A stretch of DNA of 64,000 bases from Heyndrickxia camelliae (lineage in GTDB: Bacteria > Bacillota > Bacilli > Bacillales > Bacillaceae_C). The notes below the pieces were generated by a model. That model saw only the letters and a program-made list of their open reading frames with translations, was not told the DNA's origin and did not search any database. Shown in pieces: positions 8,348 to 18,966 of the stretch. Where the stretch lies: NCBI RefSeq assembly GCF_002844575.1, contig NZ_PIQO01000003.1, positions 248,001-312,000 of the forward strand. The letters run 5' to 3'. How positions within the stretch are numbered: the first letter of the stretch is position 1; each line of letters begins with the position of its first letter. The translations under genes were made by a program, and so were the position numbers.

Positions 8348-9631
8348 TTAGTATACGGATGTATTTTCTTTTGATATGTTTTCTAATATGGCTTTTACCC
8401 TTTGCAGGAAACGGCCGCATACTAATCCGTCTAGCACCCGATGGTCTAGTGACATACAAAGATTTACCATATCGCGTACTGCAATCATCCCATTATTCAT
8501 CACAACAGGGCGTTTCACAATGGATTCGACTTGGAGAATCGCTGCCTGCGGATAATTGATGATTCCCATTGATTGGACAGATCCAAAAGAACCAGTGTTA
8601 TTTACAGTAAATGTTCCGCCTTGCATATCCTCTGATTTTAGAGTACCAGTTCGAACTTTATTTGCTAAATCAACTATTTCACGTGCAATACCCTTGATAG
8701 ACTTATCATCTGCATTTTTGATAACTGGAACAAATAGTGCATCGTCTGTTGCAACCGCAATGGAGATATTAATATCTTTCTTTTGAATAATTTTATCCCC
8801 AGCCCACATAGAATTAATTTGCGGAAATTCTTTTAGAGCTTGTGCCACTGCTTTTACAAAGAAAGCAAAATAAGTGATATTAAATCCTTCACGTTTTTTG
8901 AATTCGTTCTTAATAGAATCACGATATTCCACGAGATTTGTTGCATCCACTTCCATCATAGTCCATGCATGTGGAGCTTCATGTTTACTACGCAGCATAT
9001 TTGCAGCAATTGCTTTTCTAACACCTGTTACTGGGATTTCAATATCTCCAGGAATTACAGGAATATTTGGAGCAGAAGCTGGTGCAGCAGGTTTTCCAGA
9101 CTGTACAACTGGTTCAGGTTTTACTGCTGCTGGCTCTGGCGCATTTTGCGCTTTCTCTTCAGGAATAGACCCCGATTCGATGATGTTCAATAAGTCCTTT
9201 CTGGTGATGCGTCCTTCCTTCCCAGTTCCTTTTACTTGTGAAAGGTCAATATTATGCTCTTGTGATAATTTTAAAACGGCAGGAGAATATCGTATTTTCC
9301 CTGATGAATTAGCTGGATTCTCCATTGCTGGGGCAGATGCCTCTTCTTTTTTTGGAGTCTCCATTGCTGGCGTACCCTTATCTTCTGCGCCTTCCACTTC
9401 CATGGTACAAATAATCTCTCCTACAGCTAATGTATCCCCTTCTGAAGCGATCAATTCTTTGATAACACCGGTAAAAGAAGATGGAACTTCCGCATTCACT
9501 TTATCGGTCATTACCTCAGCAATAGGATCATATTTATTCACTTTATCACCAGGAGATACAAGCCATTTGCTTATGGTACCTTCCGTTACACTTTCCCCTA
9601 ATTGAGGCATTGTAATGTTTTCGATTGCCAT
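8348..9631 (-). CDS. bkdB: Branched-chain 2-oxoacid dehydrogenase E2 (dihydrolipoyl acyltransferase)
   Basis: Core acyltransferase of the BKD complex. It accepts branched acyl groups from E1 on a swinging lipoyl arm and passes them to CoA. The 427 residues hold an N-terminal lipoyl domain with lipoylated Lys in MTDKVNAEVPS near 44, an Ala/Pro/Glu-rich linker, and a peripheral-subunit-binding domain (RYSPAVLKLSQEH, GRITRKDLL). A C-terminal catalytic domain carries the HRVLDG active-site motif. It is last in the operon, 18 bp after bkdAB, with a GGAGG site before its ATG. Confidence 0.96.
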   Translation of the reverse strand: MAIENITMPQLGESVTEGTISKWLVSPGDKVNKYDPIAEVMTDKVNAEVPSSFTGVIKELIASEGDTLAVGEIICTMEVEGAEDKGTPAMETPKKEEASAPAMENPANSSGKIRYSPAVLKLSQEHNIDLSQVKGTGKEGRITRKDLLNIIESGSIPEEKAQNAPEPAAVKPEPVVQSGKPAAPASAPNIPVIPGDIEIPVTGVRKAIAANMLRSKHEAPHAWTMMEVDATNLVEYRDSIKNEFKKREGFNITYFAFFVKAVAQALKEFPQINSMWAGDKIIQKKDINISIAVATDDALFVPVIKNADDKSIKGIAREIVDLANKVRTGTLKSEDMQGGTFTVNNTGSFGSVQSMGIINYPQAAILQVESIVKRPVVMNNGMIAVRDMVNLCMSLDHRVLDGLVCGRFLQRVKAILENISKENTSVY

Positions 9632-9649
9632 ATAGTTGACCTCCTTCTA

Positions 9650-10633
9650 TTAAAATTCCGCAAGCTCACGCATTGCTTTTTCAACCTTATCAGGATTTAC
9701 CATAAAATATTTCTCCATTGTAGGAGCATATGGCATAGCAGGTACGTCCGGACCAGCAAGGCGCATAATTGGCGCATCAAGGTCAAATAAACAATTTTCT
9801 GCAATAATAGCAGAAACCTCACTCATTATACTTCCTTCCTTTGTATCTTCCGTTAAAAGAAGAACTTTACCTGTTTTCGAAGCAGCTTCGATAATTGCTT
9901 CCTTATCAAGCGGATAGACAGTACGTAAATCTAAAATATGTGCTTCTATCCCATCCTGAGCTAGACGTTCCGCCGCCTGCAGGGCAAAATGTACACAAAG
10001 CCCATATGTAATAACCGTAATATCCTCGCCTTTTCGTTTTACATCTGCTTTGCCAATTGGCAACACATAATCATCTTCGGGAACTTCTCCTTTGATAAGA
10101 CGATAAGCCCTCTTATGTTCAAAGAATAGGACCGGGTCCTCGTCACGAATAGCAGCTTTTAGCAAGCCTTTTACATCATATGGTGTAGATGGCATCACAA
10201 TTTTCAACCCTGGTTGATTTGCAAACACAGCCTCAACAGATTGTGAATGATAGAGAGCACCATGGACTCCACCGCCATATGGAGCCCGAATTACGATAGG
10301 ACAGTTCCAATCATTATTGGAACGATAACGTATTTTCGCGGCTTCTGATATAATTTGGTTAACGGCGGGCATAATAAAATCAGCAAATTGCATTTCAGCA
10401 ATTGGTCTCATGCCATACATAGCAGCACCAATTCCAACCCCAGCGATTGCAGATTCAGCTAAAGGTGTATCAAGAACCCGATCCTCTCCAAATTGTTCAT
10501 ACAAGCCTTGTGTCGCCTTAAATACACCACCTTTTTTACCTACATCCTCACCTAATACAAATACTTTAGGATCGCGTTCCATTTCTTCGCGAATAGCCAT
10601 TGTTACTGCATCAATATATGAAATTACTGGCAT
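9650..10633 (-). CDS. bkdAB: Branched-chain 2-oxoacid dehydrogenase E1 beta
   Basis: Beta subunit of the thiamin-diphosphate decarboxylase that acts on the oxoacids of Val, Ile and Leu. The 327-residue length is standard. Visible are the N-terminal ALREEM-like segment (AIREEMERDPKVFVLGEDVG), TPLAESAIAGVGIGAA, the EMQFADF stretch of the TPP site, and APYGGGVHGALYHSQS. It lies 22 bp downstream of bkdAA, so it is probably co-translated with its alpha partner. Confidence 0.96.
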   Translation of the reverse strand: MPVISYIDAVTMAIREEMERDPKVFVLGEDVGKKGGVFKATQGLYEQFGEDRVLDTPLAESAIAGVGIGAAMYGMRPIAEMQFADFIMPAVNQIISEAAKIRYRSNNDWNCPIVIRAPYGGGVHGALYHSQSVEAVFANQPGLKIVMPSTPYDVKGLLKAAIRDEDPVLFFEHKRAYRLIKGEVPEDDYVLPIGKADVKRKGEDITVITYGLCVHFALQAAERLAQDGIEAHILDLRTVYPLDKEAIIEAASKTGKVLLLTEDTKEGSIMSEVSAIIAENCLFDLDAPIMRLAGPDVPAMPYAPTMEKYFMVNPDKVEKAMRELAEF

Positions 10634-10655
10634 TCCATTTCCCTCCAGTTCAGCC

Positions 10656-11654
10656 TTATTTATTTTGAGCGTAAACGAATTTCAAAGCTGTTTCCGGATC
10701 AGCATAAGGTGCATTTTCCGCATAATCCGTTGCTTCATTTACGATTTTCATGACACGATTATTAATTTCTTTTTCTAACTCTTCATTCATAACGCCAACT
10801 TCTTTTAAATAGGCTGCAAAAGTGAAGATAGAATCTTTTTCTTTAGCCGCATCCACCTCTTCTTTCGAGCGATAAGCACGATCATCATCATCCGAGGAAT
10901 GAGCTGTAAGTCTATAAGATACCGTTTCGATTAAAGTTGGTCCTTCCCCTCTTCTGCCACGGTCTGCAGCTTCCTTAACTGCTTTATATACTTCTAAAGG
11001 ATCATTCCCATCCACTGTTACACCCGGCATACCATAACCAATAGCACGATCCGAAACCTTTTCACAAGCTAATTGCTTTTCAATCGGAACAGAAATTGCG
11101 TATTTATTATTCTCACACATAAAGATTACTGGTAATTTATGAACCCCTGCGAAATTGGCACCCTCATGAAAATCACCTTGATTGGATGATCCTTCTCCAA
11201 ATGTTACAAAGGTCACAAGATCTTTATTCTCCATTTTACCAGCTAATGCAATTCCAACAGCATGTGGAACTTGTGTTGTAACCGGTGATGATCCTGTTAC
11301 GATTCGATTTTTCTTTTGACCGAAGTGCCCAGGCATTTGTCTTCCGCCCGAATTTGGATCCTCTGCTTTCGCAAAACCAGATAACATTACTTCGGTTGGG
11401 GTCATTCCAAATGTTAAAACAACCCCTAGATCACGATAATACGGCAAAACATAATCCTTCTCACGATCCAATGCGAATGCTGCTCCAACTTGTGCTGCTT
11501 CTTGCCCTTGGCAAGAAATAACAAAAGGGATTTTTCCAGAACGATTTAATAACCACATACGTTCGTCAATACGTCTTGCCATAAGCATTGTCTCATACAT
11601 TTCTAACACCTTTTCATCACTTAACCCTAGTGCTTGATGACGATTTTCAGCCAC
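10656..11654 (-). CDS. bkdAA: Branched-chain 2-oxoacid dehydrogenase E1 alpha
   Basis: Alpha subunit of E1. It binds thiamin diphosphate through the GDG-like motif in TFGEGSSNQGDFHEGANFA followed by CENNKYAIS, about 150-185. The phosphorylation-loop equivalent (YRLTAHSSDDD) is conserved. The 332-residue size is usual for Bacillus BkdAA. Translation starts at a GTG (11654), 6 nt after GGAGGT. A copy of a dispersed noncoding repeat separates it from lpdV. Confidence 0.95.
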   Translation of the reverse strand: MAENRHQALGLSDEKVLEMYETMLMARRIDERMWLLNRSGKIPFVISCQGQEAAQVGAAFALDREKDYVLPYYRDLGVVLTFGMTPTEVMLSGFAKAEDPNSGGRQMPGHFGQKKNRIVTGSSPVTTQVPHAVGIALAGKMENKDLVTFVTFGEGSSNQGDFHEGANFAGVHKLPVIFMCENNKYAISVPIEKQLACEKVSDRAIGYGMPGVTVDGNDPLEVYKAVKEAADRGRRGEGPTLIETVSYRLTAHSSDDDDRAYRSKEEVDAAKEKDSIFTFAAYLKEVGVMNEELEKEINNRVMKIVNEATDYAENAPYADPETALKFVYAQNK

Positions 11655-11700
11655 TTTGCTACCTCCTATTTATAAAAAATTTAGTCTTTATTCTTTATAT

Positions 11701-11853
11701 TAGCTCCAGCGCCTATCGGCTAGCTGATTTCTCCGTCTCCTCCCTACGATAAGTCAACATCAGCTCGTGTACTTCCTCGCTGTGTTTCCTTTATCTCAGT
11801 CGAAGACTACGAAATCCGTACGCCGATAATCAAGGCGCATTCGCTTTTCTTAA
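11701..11853 (-). repeat. Dispersed noncoding repeat, copy A, within the bkd operon
   Basis: About 153 bp sharing blocks with 31068-31251: the outer end TTAAGAAAAGCG, the inner blocks GACTGAGATAAAGGAAAC and GTTGACTTATCGT, and the far end GGCGCTGGAGCTA. It reads on the minus strand, and its first bases overlap the lpdV stop codon. It lies between lpdV and bkdAA inside the operon. No ORF is seen. Confidence 0.8.
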
Positions 11854-13274
11854 CCATGTATTGCTTTTCCATCAACTGCTAAGGCAGCCTCTCCAATTGC
11901 CTCACTTAATGTAGGATGAGGATGGATGGTATGTGCAATCTCCCATGGTGTTGCATCGAGAACACGGGCCAGCCCTGCCTCAGAAATCATATCTGTTACA
12001 TGTGGACCTATCATATGTACACCTAGGACATCATTTGTGTTCTTATCAGCAATGATTTTCACGAAGCCATCCGCTTCCCCATAGACAAGAGCTTTTCCAA
12101 TAGCTCTAAAAGAAAATTTCCCAACCTTCACATTATATCCTTTTTGTGTTGCTTCATCTTCTGTTATGCCTACGCTAGCGATTTCGGGGTTACTATAAAT
12201 ACACTTTGAAATAAGTGTGTAATCAATTGGTGAAGGTTTTTTACCGGCAATATGCTCAACAGCTACAATCCCCTCATGGGAAGCAACATGTGCAAGCTGT
12301 AAACCGCCGATAACATCACCAATTGCATAAATATGAGATTCCTTTGTTTGATAATATTCATTTACTTGGATAAATCCTTTTTCAACAACTATTTCCGTAT
12401 TTTGCAATCCAATATTTTCTGTATTTGCTGCACGTCCTACAGAAACAAGAAGTTTTTCAGCAGTAAATTCCTTCTTTTCCCCATTCCATTCAGCACTAAT
12501 CGTTACCATATCATTTTCCTTTTGAAGTGTTTCAGAAAGAACTTTTGCACCAGTAACAATATTAACTCCTTTTTTCTTCATTAAACGCTGAATTTCCTTG
12601 GATATATCTTTATCTTCTGTTGGAACTATTCGATCTGCATATTCAATTACTGTTACATCAACACCAAAATCGGAAAGCATAGAAGCCCACTCAATTCCAA
12701 TCACTCCACCGCCTACAATTACAATAGACTTCGGCAATTTCTTAAGTTCTAACGCCTCATCCGAAGATAGAACAAACTCTCCGTCAATATCTAAGCCTGG
12801 TAAAGATTTTGGTCTTGATCCTGTTGCAATAATGACATTTTTCGGAATCAGCATTTCATTTTCTTCACCTGTTTTCAATTCAACTGAGATAGTTCCAGGC
12901 ATCGGAGAAAAAATAGATGGTCCTAATATTGTTCCTGTTCCCTCAAATACATCTATCTTTCCTTGCTTCATTAAATGTTGGACACCTTTATGAAGAGTTT
13001 CCACTATTCCATTTTTTCTCTCTTGAACACGATTGAAGTTTAGCGAAACATCGCTGGTCACTACTCCGAACTCGTCGCCGCGTTTCGTTGTTTTATATAC
13101 CTCAGCACTTCTAAGCAATGCTTTACTCGGGATACATCCACGATGAAGGCATGTACCTCCGAGTTTACCTTTTTCTACTATCGCTGTCTTTAAACCTAAT
13201 TGTGAAGCTCGGATTGCCGCTACATAGCCGCCAGTTCCGCCTCCTAATATGACTAAATCATATTCTCTTGCCAA
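11850..13274 (-). CDS. lpdV: Dihydrolipoamide dehydrogenase (E3) of the BKD complex
   Basis: FAD-dependent E3 that reoxidises lipoamide and makes NADH. The 474 residues carry the N-terminal dinucleotide fold (LVILGGGTGGYVAA), the redox disulfide in GGTCLHRGCIPSK (about 40-52), and a second Rossmann motif (IVIVGGGVIGIEWAS). The FAD segment YAIGDVIGG and the C-terminal HPHPTLSEA with catalytic His-Glu are also present. It begins at a TTG (13274) after AAGGAGGT and lies 14 bp downstream of buk. Confidence 0.96.
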   Translation of the reverse strand: MAREYDLVILGGGTGGYVAAIRASQLGLKTAIVEKGKLGGTCLHRGCIPSKALLRSAEVYKTTKRGDEFGVVTSDVSLNFNRVQERKNGIVETLHKGVQHLMKQGKIDVFEGTGTILGPSIFSPMPGTISVELKTGEENEMLIPKNVIIATGSRPKSLPGLDIDGEFVLSSDEALELKKLPKSIVIVGGGVIGIEWASMLSDFGVDVTVIEYADRIVPTEDKDISKEIQRLMKKKGVNIVTGAKVLSETLQKENDMVTISAEWNGEKKEFTAEKLLVSVGRAANTENIGLQNTEIVVEKGFIQVNEYYQTKESHIYAIGDVIGGLQLAHVASHEGIVAVEHIAGKKPSPIDYTLISKCIYSNPEIASVGITEDEATQKGYNVKVGKFSFRAIGKALVYGEADGFVKIIADKNTNDVLGVHMIGPHVTDMISEAGLARVLDATPWEIAHTIHPHPTLSEAIGEAALAVDGKAIHG

Positions 13275-13288
13275 TATGGTGAACCTCC

Positions 13289-14398
13289 TTATCGTATGGT
13301 TTTCTCTAATACTCCTGGGTATTCTTTTGCACTTTCTTCTCCAATAAGAACCCTTAAAGCCCCTTCTGCAAGTGCTTGAAGCTCATTTTCTCCAGGATAA
13401 ATTATAACATCTGCAATCCAGCTAACATAATCACTAATAGATTGTACAAAAGATTTCCCATATGCTAAACCGCCAGTAAGTACGATTGCATCAACTTTCC
13501 CCTTTAATACTGCACTTGCTGACCCAATTTCTTTCGCCACTTGATATGCCATCGCATCATAAATGAGCTTTGCATATTCGTCGCCTTCTGCAATCATTTC
13601 TTCCACCTTAACAGCATCGTTTGTACCCAAATATCCAACTAGACCACCTTGGCCAACTAATTTCTTCGTCAATTCATTGCGATAATACTCACCAGAATAA
13701 CAAAGGTCAATAAGATCTCCTGCTGGAACTGTACCTGCTCTTTCCGGACTAAACGGACCTTCGCCATTAAGTCCGTTGTTAACATCGATTACCCTTCCAT
13801 TTTTATGGACGCCTACAGTAATTCCACCACCCATATGGACAATAATCAAATGGAGCTGATCATACCTTTTCCCCAGTTGTTTAGCCACTTTTCTAGCGAC
13901 TGCCTTTTGATTTAAAGCATGAAAGATACTTTTTCTTTCAATAAGAGAAAAGCCAGATATTCTAGCCAGGGGTTCCAATTCATCTACTACAACTGGATCC
14001 ACTATAAAGGATGGGATGTTTAATCCTTTAGCTATTTCGAAAGCAATAATTCCCCCAAGATTAGAAGCATGTTGTCCCGAATATCCAATCCGCAAGTCTT
14101 CAAGCATTGCCTCATTTACAGAATAGGTACCGCCTTCAATAGGACGAAGTAATCCTCCTCGTCCACATACAGCACTCAGTTTTGAAATATTAATGCCTTC
14201 TTCATCTAATGTCTCTAATATTGTCTGTTTGCGGAATTCATATTGATCAATTACATTTTCAAACTGTTGAATTTCCTCTGTTTTATGCCGGATTGTTTTT
14301 TCTAAAATAGGATGTTCATTCTCGAAAATACCTATTTTAGTGGAAGTAGATCCTGGGTTTATAACAAGTATTCTAAAATTGGCAACTAATAACGACAT
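13289..14398 (-). CDS. buk: Butyrate kinase
   Basis: Acetokinase-family enzyme turning (branched) butyryl-phosphate plus ADP into the acid plus ATP. It follows Ptb to gain ATP from branched acyl-CoAs. The 369-residue protein has the N-terminal phosphate-binding [24 protein letters not shown] in mid-protein, and LTGGLAYGK near the C-terminus. The start is placed at the ATG of 14398, which follows GGAGGTAACA; a TTG 12 nt upstream is inside the binding site. It sits between bcd and lpdV. Confidence 0.95.
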   Translation of the reverse strand: MSLLVANFRILVINPGSTSTKIGIFENEHPILEKTIRHKTEEIQQFENVIDQYEFRKQTILETLDEEGINISKLSAVCGRGGLLRPIEGGTYSVNEAMLEDLRIGYSGQHASNLGGIIAFEIAKGLNIPSFIVDPVVVDELEPLARISGFSLIERKSIFHALNQKAVARKVAKQLGKRYDQLHLIIVHMGGGITVGVHKNGRVIDVNNGLNGEGPFSPERAGTVPAGDLIDLCYSGEYYRNELTKKLVGQGGLVGYLGTNDAVKVEEMIAEGDEYAKLIYDAMAYQVAKEIGSASAVLKGKVDAIVLTGGLAYGKSFVQSISDYVSWIADVIIYPGENELQALAEGALRVLIGEESAKEYPGVLEKTIR

Positions 14399-14543
14399 TG
14401 TTACCTCCAATTGATGTGCTTTCTAGTATTTAGAAGTTAACGGTTAGATTATAAAAATACAGAGTAGGTCTGATTCTTTCTATATAGATCTCCATTCAAC
14501 ATCAGATTAAAAACTAACATATATCCTTATGCTAGGAACGAAA

Positions 14544-14616
14544 CGCCTCACTTATAGCCATTAAAGGTCTCAAGGCTTTTATGCCAAAACCACGAAGAGA
14601 AGCTAGAAGTGAGGCG
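14544..14616. repeat. Long-loop palindrome between bcd and buk
   Basis: CGCCTCACTT and AAGTGAGGCG are perfect 10-bp arms around a 53-nt interior. It lies 14 bp after the bcd stop codon inside the operon. It may be a processing site, a partial attenuator or a small dispersed palindromic element. Confidence 0.6.
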
Positions 14617-14629
14617 CTTTATCTACTAA

Positions 14630-15727
14630 TTATGCACGATTACTTAAGATATGGCGGTTATTCAATAAGAACTGGCTTCTAGACTTGGAAACTTTTGCAA
14701 TTCTTTCCTCAGCCATGCGATCTGCAGCTACATAGGTTGGAATTCCATCGCGCTTAGAAATTTCGATTATTTTTTCAATGCTATTATAAATACCTTCAAC
14801 CTTTTTCATTGCACGGTCACGGTTATATCCATAAAGTTCGTCTGCGACATTGATAACTCCACCAGCATTGATAACAAAATCCGGTGCATAGACGATACCC
14901 ATTTCATGAATTAAATCACCGTGGCGAGTCTCCTTTAATTGATTATTAGCAGATCCTGCAATAACTTTAGCCTTTAATTGTGGAATTGTATCATCATTTA
15001 TAATTGCTCCAAGTGCACAAGGTGCAAAAATATCACAATCCACACTGTAAATATCGTTAGGGTCCACTGCTACAGCACCAAACTGTTCTACTGCACGACT
15101 TACTGCTTCCTTATTAATGTCGGTCACAATTAATTTTGCACCTTCCTCATGTAAATAACGGCACATTTCAAAAGCAACGTTTCCTACACCTTGTACTGCC
15201 ACAGTAAGTCCTTCTAGTGAGTCATTTCCAAATGCTTCTTTAGCTGCAGCCTTCATTCCAACATAGCAGCCATAAGCTGTAACCGGTGAAGGATTTCCAG
15301 AAGAACCAAATGCAGGTGAAATACCAGTAACGAAATTTGTTTCTTCATGAATTAGGTCCATATCTGCTACGGTTGTACCAACATCTTCAGCTGTTATATA
15401 TCGTCCATTTAAACCTTGAATAAAACGTCCAAATGCACGGAACATTTCTTCGTTTTTGTCTTTTTTTGGATCACCGATAATTACTGTCTTGCCTCCACCA
15501 AGGTTTAACCCAGCAGCAGCATTTTTATATGTCATTCCGCGCGCTAACCGAAGCGCATCCTCGATTGCAGCCTCTTCAGACTCATACGTCCACATTCTAG
15601 TACCACCAAGAGCTGGTCCAAGTGTTGTATCATGAATGGCAATAATTGCTTTTAATCCTGATTGTTCATCTTGACAGAATAATAATTGCTCATAATCATA
15701 TTTTCCCATGTATTCAAAAATTTTCAT
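14630..15727 (-). CDS. bcd: Leucine/branched-chain amino acid dehydrogenase
   Basis: NAD-dependent oxidative deaminase converting Leu, Val and Ile to 2-oxoacids, the substrates of the BKD complex downstream. The 365 residues include the substrate region [10 protein letters not shown] (about 38), the catalytic-lysine stretch [18 protein letters not shown] (about 77-93), and a Rossmann fold ([14 protein letters not shown]). The C-terminal [13 protein letters not shown] of Glu/Leu dehydrogenases is also seen. It is second in the operon, 13 bp after ptb. Confidence 0.96.
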   Translation of the reverse strand: MKIFEYMGKYDYEQLLFCQDEQSGLKAIIAIHDTTLGPALGGTRMWTYESEEAAIEDALRLARGMTYKNAAAGLNLGGGKTVIIGDPKKDKNEEMFRAFGRFIQGLNGRYITAEDVGTTVADMDLIHEETNFVTGISPAFGSSGNPSPVTAYGCYVGMKAAAKEAFGNDSLEGLTVAVQGVGNVAFEMCRYLHEEGAKLIVTDINKEAVSRAVEQFGAVAVDPNDIYSVDCDIFAPCALGAIINDDTIPQLKAKVIAGSANNQLKETRHGDLIHEMGIVYAPDFVINAGGVINVADELYGYNRDRAMKKVEGIYNSIEKIIEISKRDGIPTYVAADRMAEERIAKVSKSRSQFLLNNRHILSNRA

Positions 15728-15740
15728 TGTTCATTCCCCT

Positions 15741-16649
15741 TTACAAATTTTTAGTTGTACAAATGGCCAACGCAAGTGAATAAAGTTTGCTTTTTGCACT
15801 ATCAGACCGTGATGTTAACACGATTGGTGCAGTCGCTCCTGCTATCATAGCACCTACTTGCGCCTTCGCAAAATAAATTAATGACTTATAAAGTACATTA
15901 CCTGTTTCAATATTAGGAACGAGAAGTATGTCAGCTAATCCTGCCACATCATTTTCAATCCCTTTATGTCTGGCAGCTTCTTCTGAGATTGCAATATCAA
16001 GTGCCAGCGGTCCTTCAATCCGACAACCGCTTATCTTTCCATTTCTATTCATTTCACTTAATGCAGCTGCATCAACCGTTGCTTGCATACTTGGATTGAC
16101 CAATTCCACCGCAGCTAAAGCGGCTACCTTTGGACAATGAATCCCGATAGCATGTGCAAGCTGTACTGCATTTTGAACGATTTGTTCCTTCTGATCGAGA
16201 TTTGGTGCAATATTCATAGCAGCATCCGTTAAAAGAATAAACCGTTCATAGCTTGGAACTTTAAAAACAGCAATATGTGATAGAACTTTATCCGTCCTTA
16301 ATCCATACTCTCTATTTAATACTGCTTTTAATATTGTAGCTGTCGCAACATTTCCTTTCATTAATACGGTAGCCTCATTATTTTTGACTGCCTTGACAGC
16401 TTGTGTACATGCCTCCTCAGGCGAATGGACATGTTTTATAATAATATCGTTATTCTCCAAAAGATGGGGTTCGTACTCACTTAAAAGTAAATGAATTTGA
16501 TTTGAGTCACCAAACAAGATAAACTTCCCTAATTTTTTTTGGTGGGCTAATGAAACTGCCTCCAGCACCTCGATATCTTCAGCGACTGCCACTGCCACTG
16601 TGGCCTTTCCATTTTGGGTTGCTGTATTTACTAATTGGTCTAAATCCAT
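15741..16649 (-). CDS. ptb: Phosphate butyryltransferase
   Basis: Exchanges CoA for phosphate on (iso)butyryl-CoA, feeding Buk. The 302-residue protein has the phosphate acyltransferase layout: KTVAVAVAE-like N-terminus, LMKGNVATATILKAVL, FILLTDAAMNIAPN, and GATAPIVLTSRSDSAKSKLYSLALA at the C-terminus. It is the first gene of the bkd operon. Its start lies about 50 bp downstream of a sigma-54 promoter. The AAAGGGG site is about 13 nt from the chosen ATG, slightly far. Confidence 0.94.
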   Translation of the reverse strand: MDLDQLVNTATQNGKATVAVAVAEDIEVLEAVSLAHQKKLGKFILFGDSNQIHLLLSEYEPHLLENNDIIIKHVHSPEEACTQAVKAVKNNEATVLMKGNVATATILKAVLNREYGLRTDKVLSHIAVFKVPSYERFILLTDAAMNIAPNLDQKEQIVQNAVQLAHAIGIHCPKVAALAAVELVNPSMQATVDAAALSEMNRNGKISGCRIEGPLALDIAISEEAARHKGIENDVAGLADILLVPNIETGNVLYKSLIYFAKAQVGAMIAGATAPIVLTSRSDSAKSKLYSLALAICTTKNL

Positions 16650-16700
16650 TCCTGCTGCTTCAACCCCTTTTTGTTCATTTTTAACAACACTTATTATAAT

Positions 16701-16715
16701 GCAATTATCGTACCA
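16701..16715 (-). promoter_or_regulatory. Sigma-54 (-24/-12) promoter of the bkd operon
   Basis: TGGTACGATAATTGC on the minus strand has GG and GC exactly 10 nt apart and matches the consensus TGGCACN5TTGC at nearly all positions. It lies about 50 bp before the ptb start and downstream of the gene for the sigma-54 activator BkdR, so operon control by BkdR is strongly suggested. Confidence 0.9.
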
Positions 16716-16814
16716 ACTTCATTTTTTTATGTCTATTCTAAATAAATTCCTTTTAACATCAGGTTCTTCTGAAAAAAATTCCATAAATAGAACACTAACT
16801 ACCCTTCTTAAAAC

Positions 16815-16851
16815 CACGCAATAATTTTCATACCATGCAAATTATTGCGTG
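16815..16851. promoter_or_regulatory. Large palindrome, candidate BkdR enhancer site
   Basis: CACGCAATAATTT and AAATTATTGCGTG are perfect 13-bp arms with an 11-nt spacer, 100-150 bp upstream of the sigma-54 promoter. That is the usual distance for an enhancer bound by a sigma-54 activator. It overlaps the last codons of bkdR. Read as RNA it could also be a bkdR terminator, but no U-run follows. Confidence 0.65.
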
Positions 16852-18905
16852 CTATTGTTTGCAAGGTCATATTTATCTAATTTGTAGTAAAGATTTCTTA
16901 GTGAAATACCTAATTGTTTTGCAGTTGCAGTCTTGTTTCCATGATTGTTTTCCAGTGTTTCTTTTATAACTTGGCTTTCAAAATCCTCGACCATCCTTGT
17001 CAAATCCTTATTTTTTACGTGAATATTGGAAGAGGATGTATGTATACTTGATTCAGAAGATAAAAACCCTAAATGTTTCACATCAATATTAATTTCGCTA
17101 TAATCCATGAAAATAATAGCACGTCCCAAAATATTCTCCAGTTCTCGCACATTACCTGGCCAATTATAATTCATTAAAACCTTCATAGCCGCTGAAGTAA
17201 CGCCTTCTACATTTCTCCCGTAATCACGATTAATTTTTTGGATGAGACGCTCACATAAAAAAGGAATTTCCTTCTTTCTATTTCTTAATGGCGGTATTTG
17301 AATAGGCATACGATTTAGACGATAATATAAATCTTCTCGGAAAGAGCCATTCGCAATCGCTTTTTCTAAATTAACATGTGTGGCAGCGATGATTCTTACA
17401 TTTATTGGTATAGGTTTTGTCCCGCCAACGCGTATTATCTCATTTTCTTGTAAAACACGTAACAATTTTGCTTGAGTGTTAATACTCAGCTCACCTATTT
17501 CATCCAAAAAGATGCTGCCGTTATTAGCTTCTTCGAACAACCCTTTTTTACCGCCTCTTTTGGCTCCAGAAAAAGCACCTTCCTCATACCCAAATAATTC
17601 GCTCTCCAACAACGATTCTGAAATTGCTGCACAGTTCACCCGAACAAACTTATTGTATCTTCGGTCACTGGCATTATGTATGGCATGTGCAAACAGTTCT
17701 TTCCCTGTCCCAGACTCCCCTCGCAAAAGAATGGTAACTGGGGTCTTTGCTGCTAACTTTGCTTGTTCCACAGAAATATTCATTTCTTCCGAATGGCTAA
17801 TAATATCCACAAAAGTATATTTCGCTTCTAACGTTCGAATAATTTGCCTTGCAAGGTGAAGCTCTTTCGTCAATGATTGTATTTCTGTAACATCGTGAAT
17901 AACACCTACACTGCCTTTCAATTTCCCATTCACGATAATAGGGGCTACATTGACAATCACTTCTTTTTTCATTGGACCTACCAACATTTTAACACCGCGT
18001 ACAGGTCTTCTTGTTTGGAGAACCTTAAAATGCATGCTTTCCCCTTCCGAGATATCAGCCGTTGCAGGTTGACCAATTACTTGATCTTCTGTTAATCCTG
18101 TAATGCGTGTGTATGCAGGATTAATTAAAATCCCCCTGCCATACTCATCCACAACAGAAATGGCATCATCACTAGACTGTATAATTGCTTCGAGCATGGT
18201 TTGAATCTCTTTTAAATTCGTAATTTCTTCTGCAAGCGATACAACTTCGGAAACATCTTTAAAAACGGCAATAGCTCCAATTACCTCATTAGTTTCCGTA
18301 ATCATTGGAATTCGGGTCGTGATTATTTTTTTTCCATTCTTTAACTCTGTTTCCTGATTTGCTTCCATTCTTCTCGTTTGAATAACTCGTAACAGCTTAC
18401 TATTAGGAATAATTTCGAGGATATGGCTGCCAACTGCTTCTGTTATTGGCGCTTCAGTCATTCGTTCTGCACTGCGATTAAAGAAAATGATGGTTCCTTC
18501 ATTATCAATCACAACCATTGCTTCATCTGTTGAATTCAATATCAATTGATGTTTATAGGACTCTTCTTTCAATTGCTTTATTAAATTTTCTTTTTCATCT
18601 AGTAGCTTTGCAATAAGGAATGCAATACTTCCTGGAATAAGTATTGTTTCTTTTTTACATTTTTCAAGGATTTCCCGATAGACCCCCTCATCACCCGTCA
18701 CTTCCACAATAAGATCAACAGGATCGTTTATAAAGGTTTTCCAGTCCTTCCCGACTGCAATTCCGTACTCTTTTGCAAGCTTTATACCAAGAGCATCTTC
18801 ATTAGGGTCTGTAACCGCAATAACATTAAAATCATGACTATTTTTGAATATTTTTAAAATGGCGGTTCCACCCTTTCCACCACCGACCACTAATACATTT
18901 TGCAA
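16842..18905 (-). CDS. bkdR: Sigma-54-dependent activator of the bkd operon
   Basis: Enhancer-binding protein that activates SigL-RNA polymerase at the bkd promoter. It has an N-terminal Rossmann-like region ([13 protein letters not shown]), two PAS domains, and an AAA+ domain with Walker A GESGTGKE, the sigma-54-contacting [15 protein letters not shown] and Walker [10 protein letters not shown] Fis-type helix-turn-helix ([17 protein letters not shown]) ends it. The start is set at the TTG of 18905, preceded by GGAGG and seven A; an upstream ATG at 18938 would read through that site. This gives 687 residues. The N-terminal domain may sense a metabolite (inference). Confidence 0.94.
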   Translation of the reverse strand: MQNVLVVGGGKGGTAILKIFKNSHDFNVIAVTDPNEDALGIKLAKEYGIAVGKDWKTFINDPVDLIVEVTGDEGVYREILEKCKKETILIPGSIAFLIAKLLDEKENLIKQLKEESYKHQLILNSTDEAMVVIDNEGTIIFFNRSAERMTEAPITEAVGSHILEIIPNSKLLRVIQTRRMEANQETELKNGKKIITTRIPMITETNEVIGAIAVFKDVSEVVSLAEEITNLKEIQTMLEAIIQSSDDAISVVDEYGRGILINPAYTRITGLTEDQVIGQPATADISEGESMHFKVLQTRRPVRGVKMLVGPMKKEVIVNVAPIIVNGKLKGSVGVIHDVTEIQSLTKELHLARQIIRTLEAKYTFVDIISHSEEMNISVEQAKLAAKTPVTILLRGESGTGKELFAHAIHNASDRRYNKFVRVNCAAISESLLESELFGYEEGAFSGAKRGGKKGLFEEANNGSIFLDEIGELSINTQAKLLRVLQENEIIRVGGTKPIPINVRIIAATHVNLEKAIANGSFREDLYYRLNRMPIQIPPLRNRKKEIPFLCERLIQKINRDYGRNVEGVTSAAMKVLMNYNWPGNVRELENILGRAIIFMDYSEINIDVKHLGFLSSESSIHTSSSNIHVKNKDLTRMVEDFESQVIKETLENNHGNKTATAKQLGISLRNLYYKLDKYDLANNSTQ

Positions 18906-18966
18906 TTTTTTTCCTCCTGAAATTGCAATTTTTTTCATGTTTATATTGTAAGGAAAAAGTGTATGC

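Noticed and set aside
8874-9605. 243-codon plus-strand ORF opposite bkdB
   Set aside because: It lies wholly inside the well-supported bkdB gene on the other strand, has no binding site and a low-complexity product; it is a shadow of the Ala/Pro/Glu-rich coding sequence.
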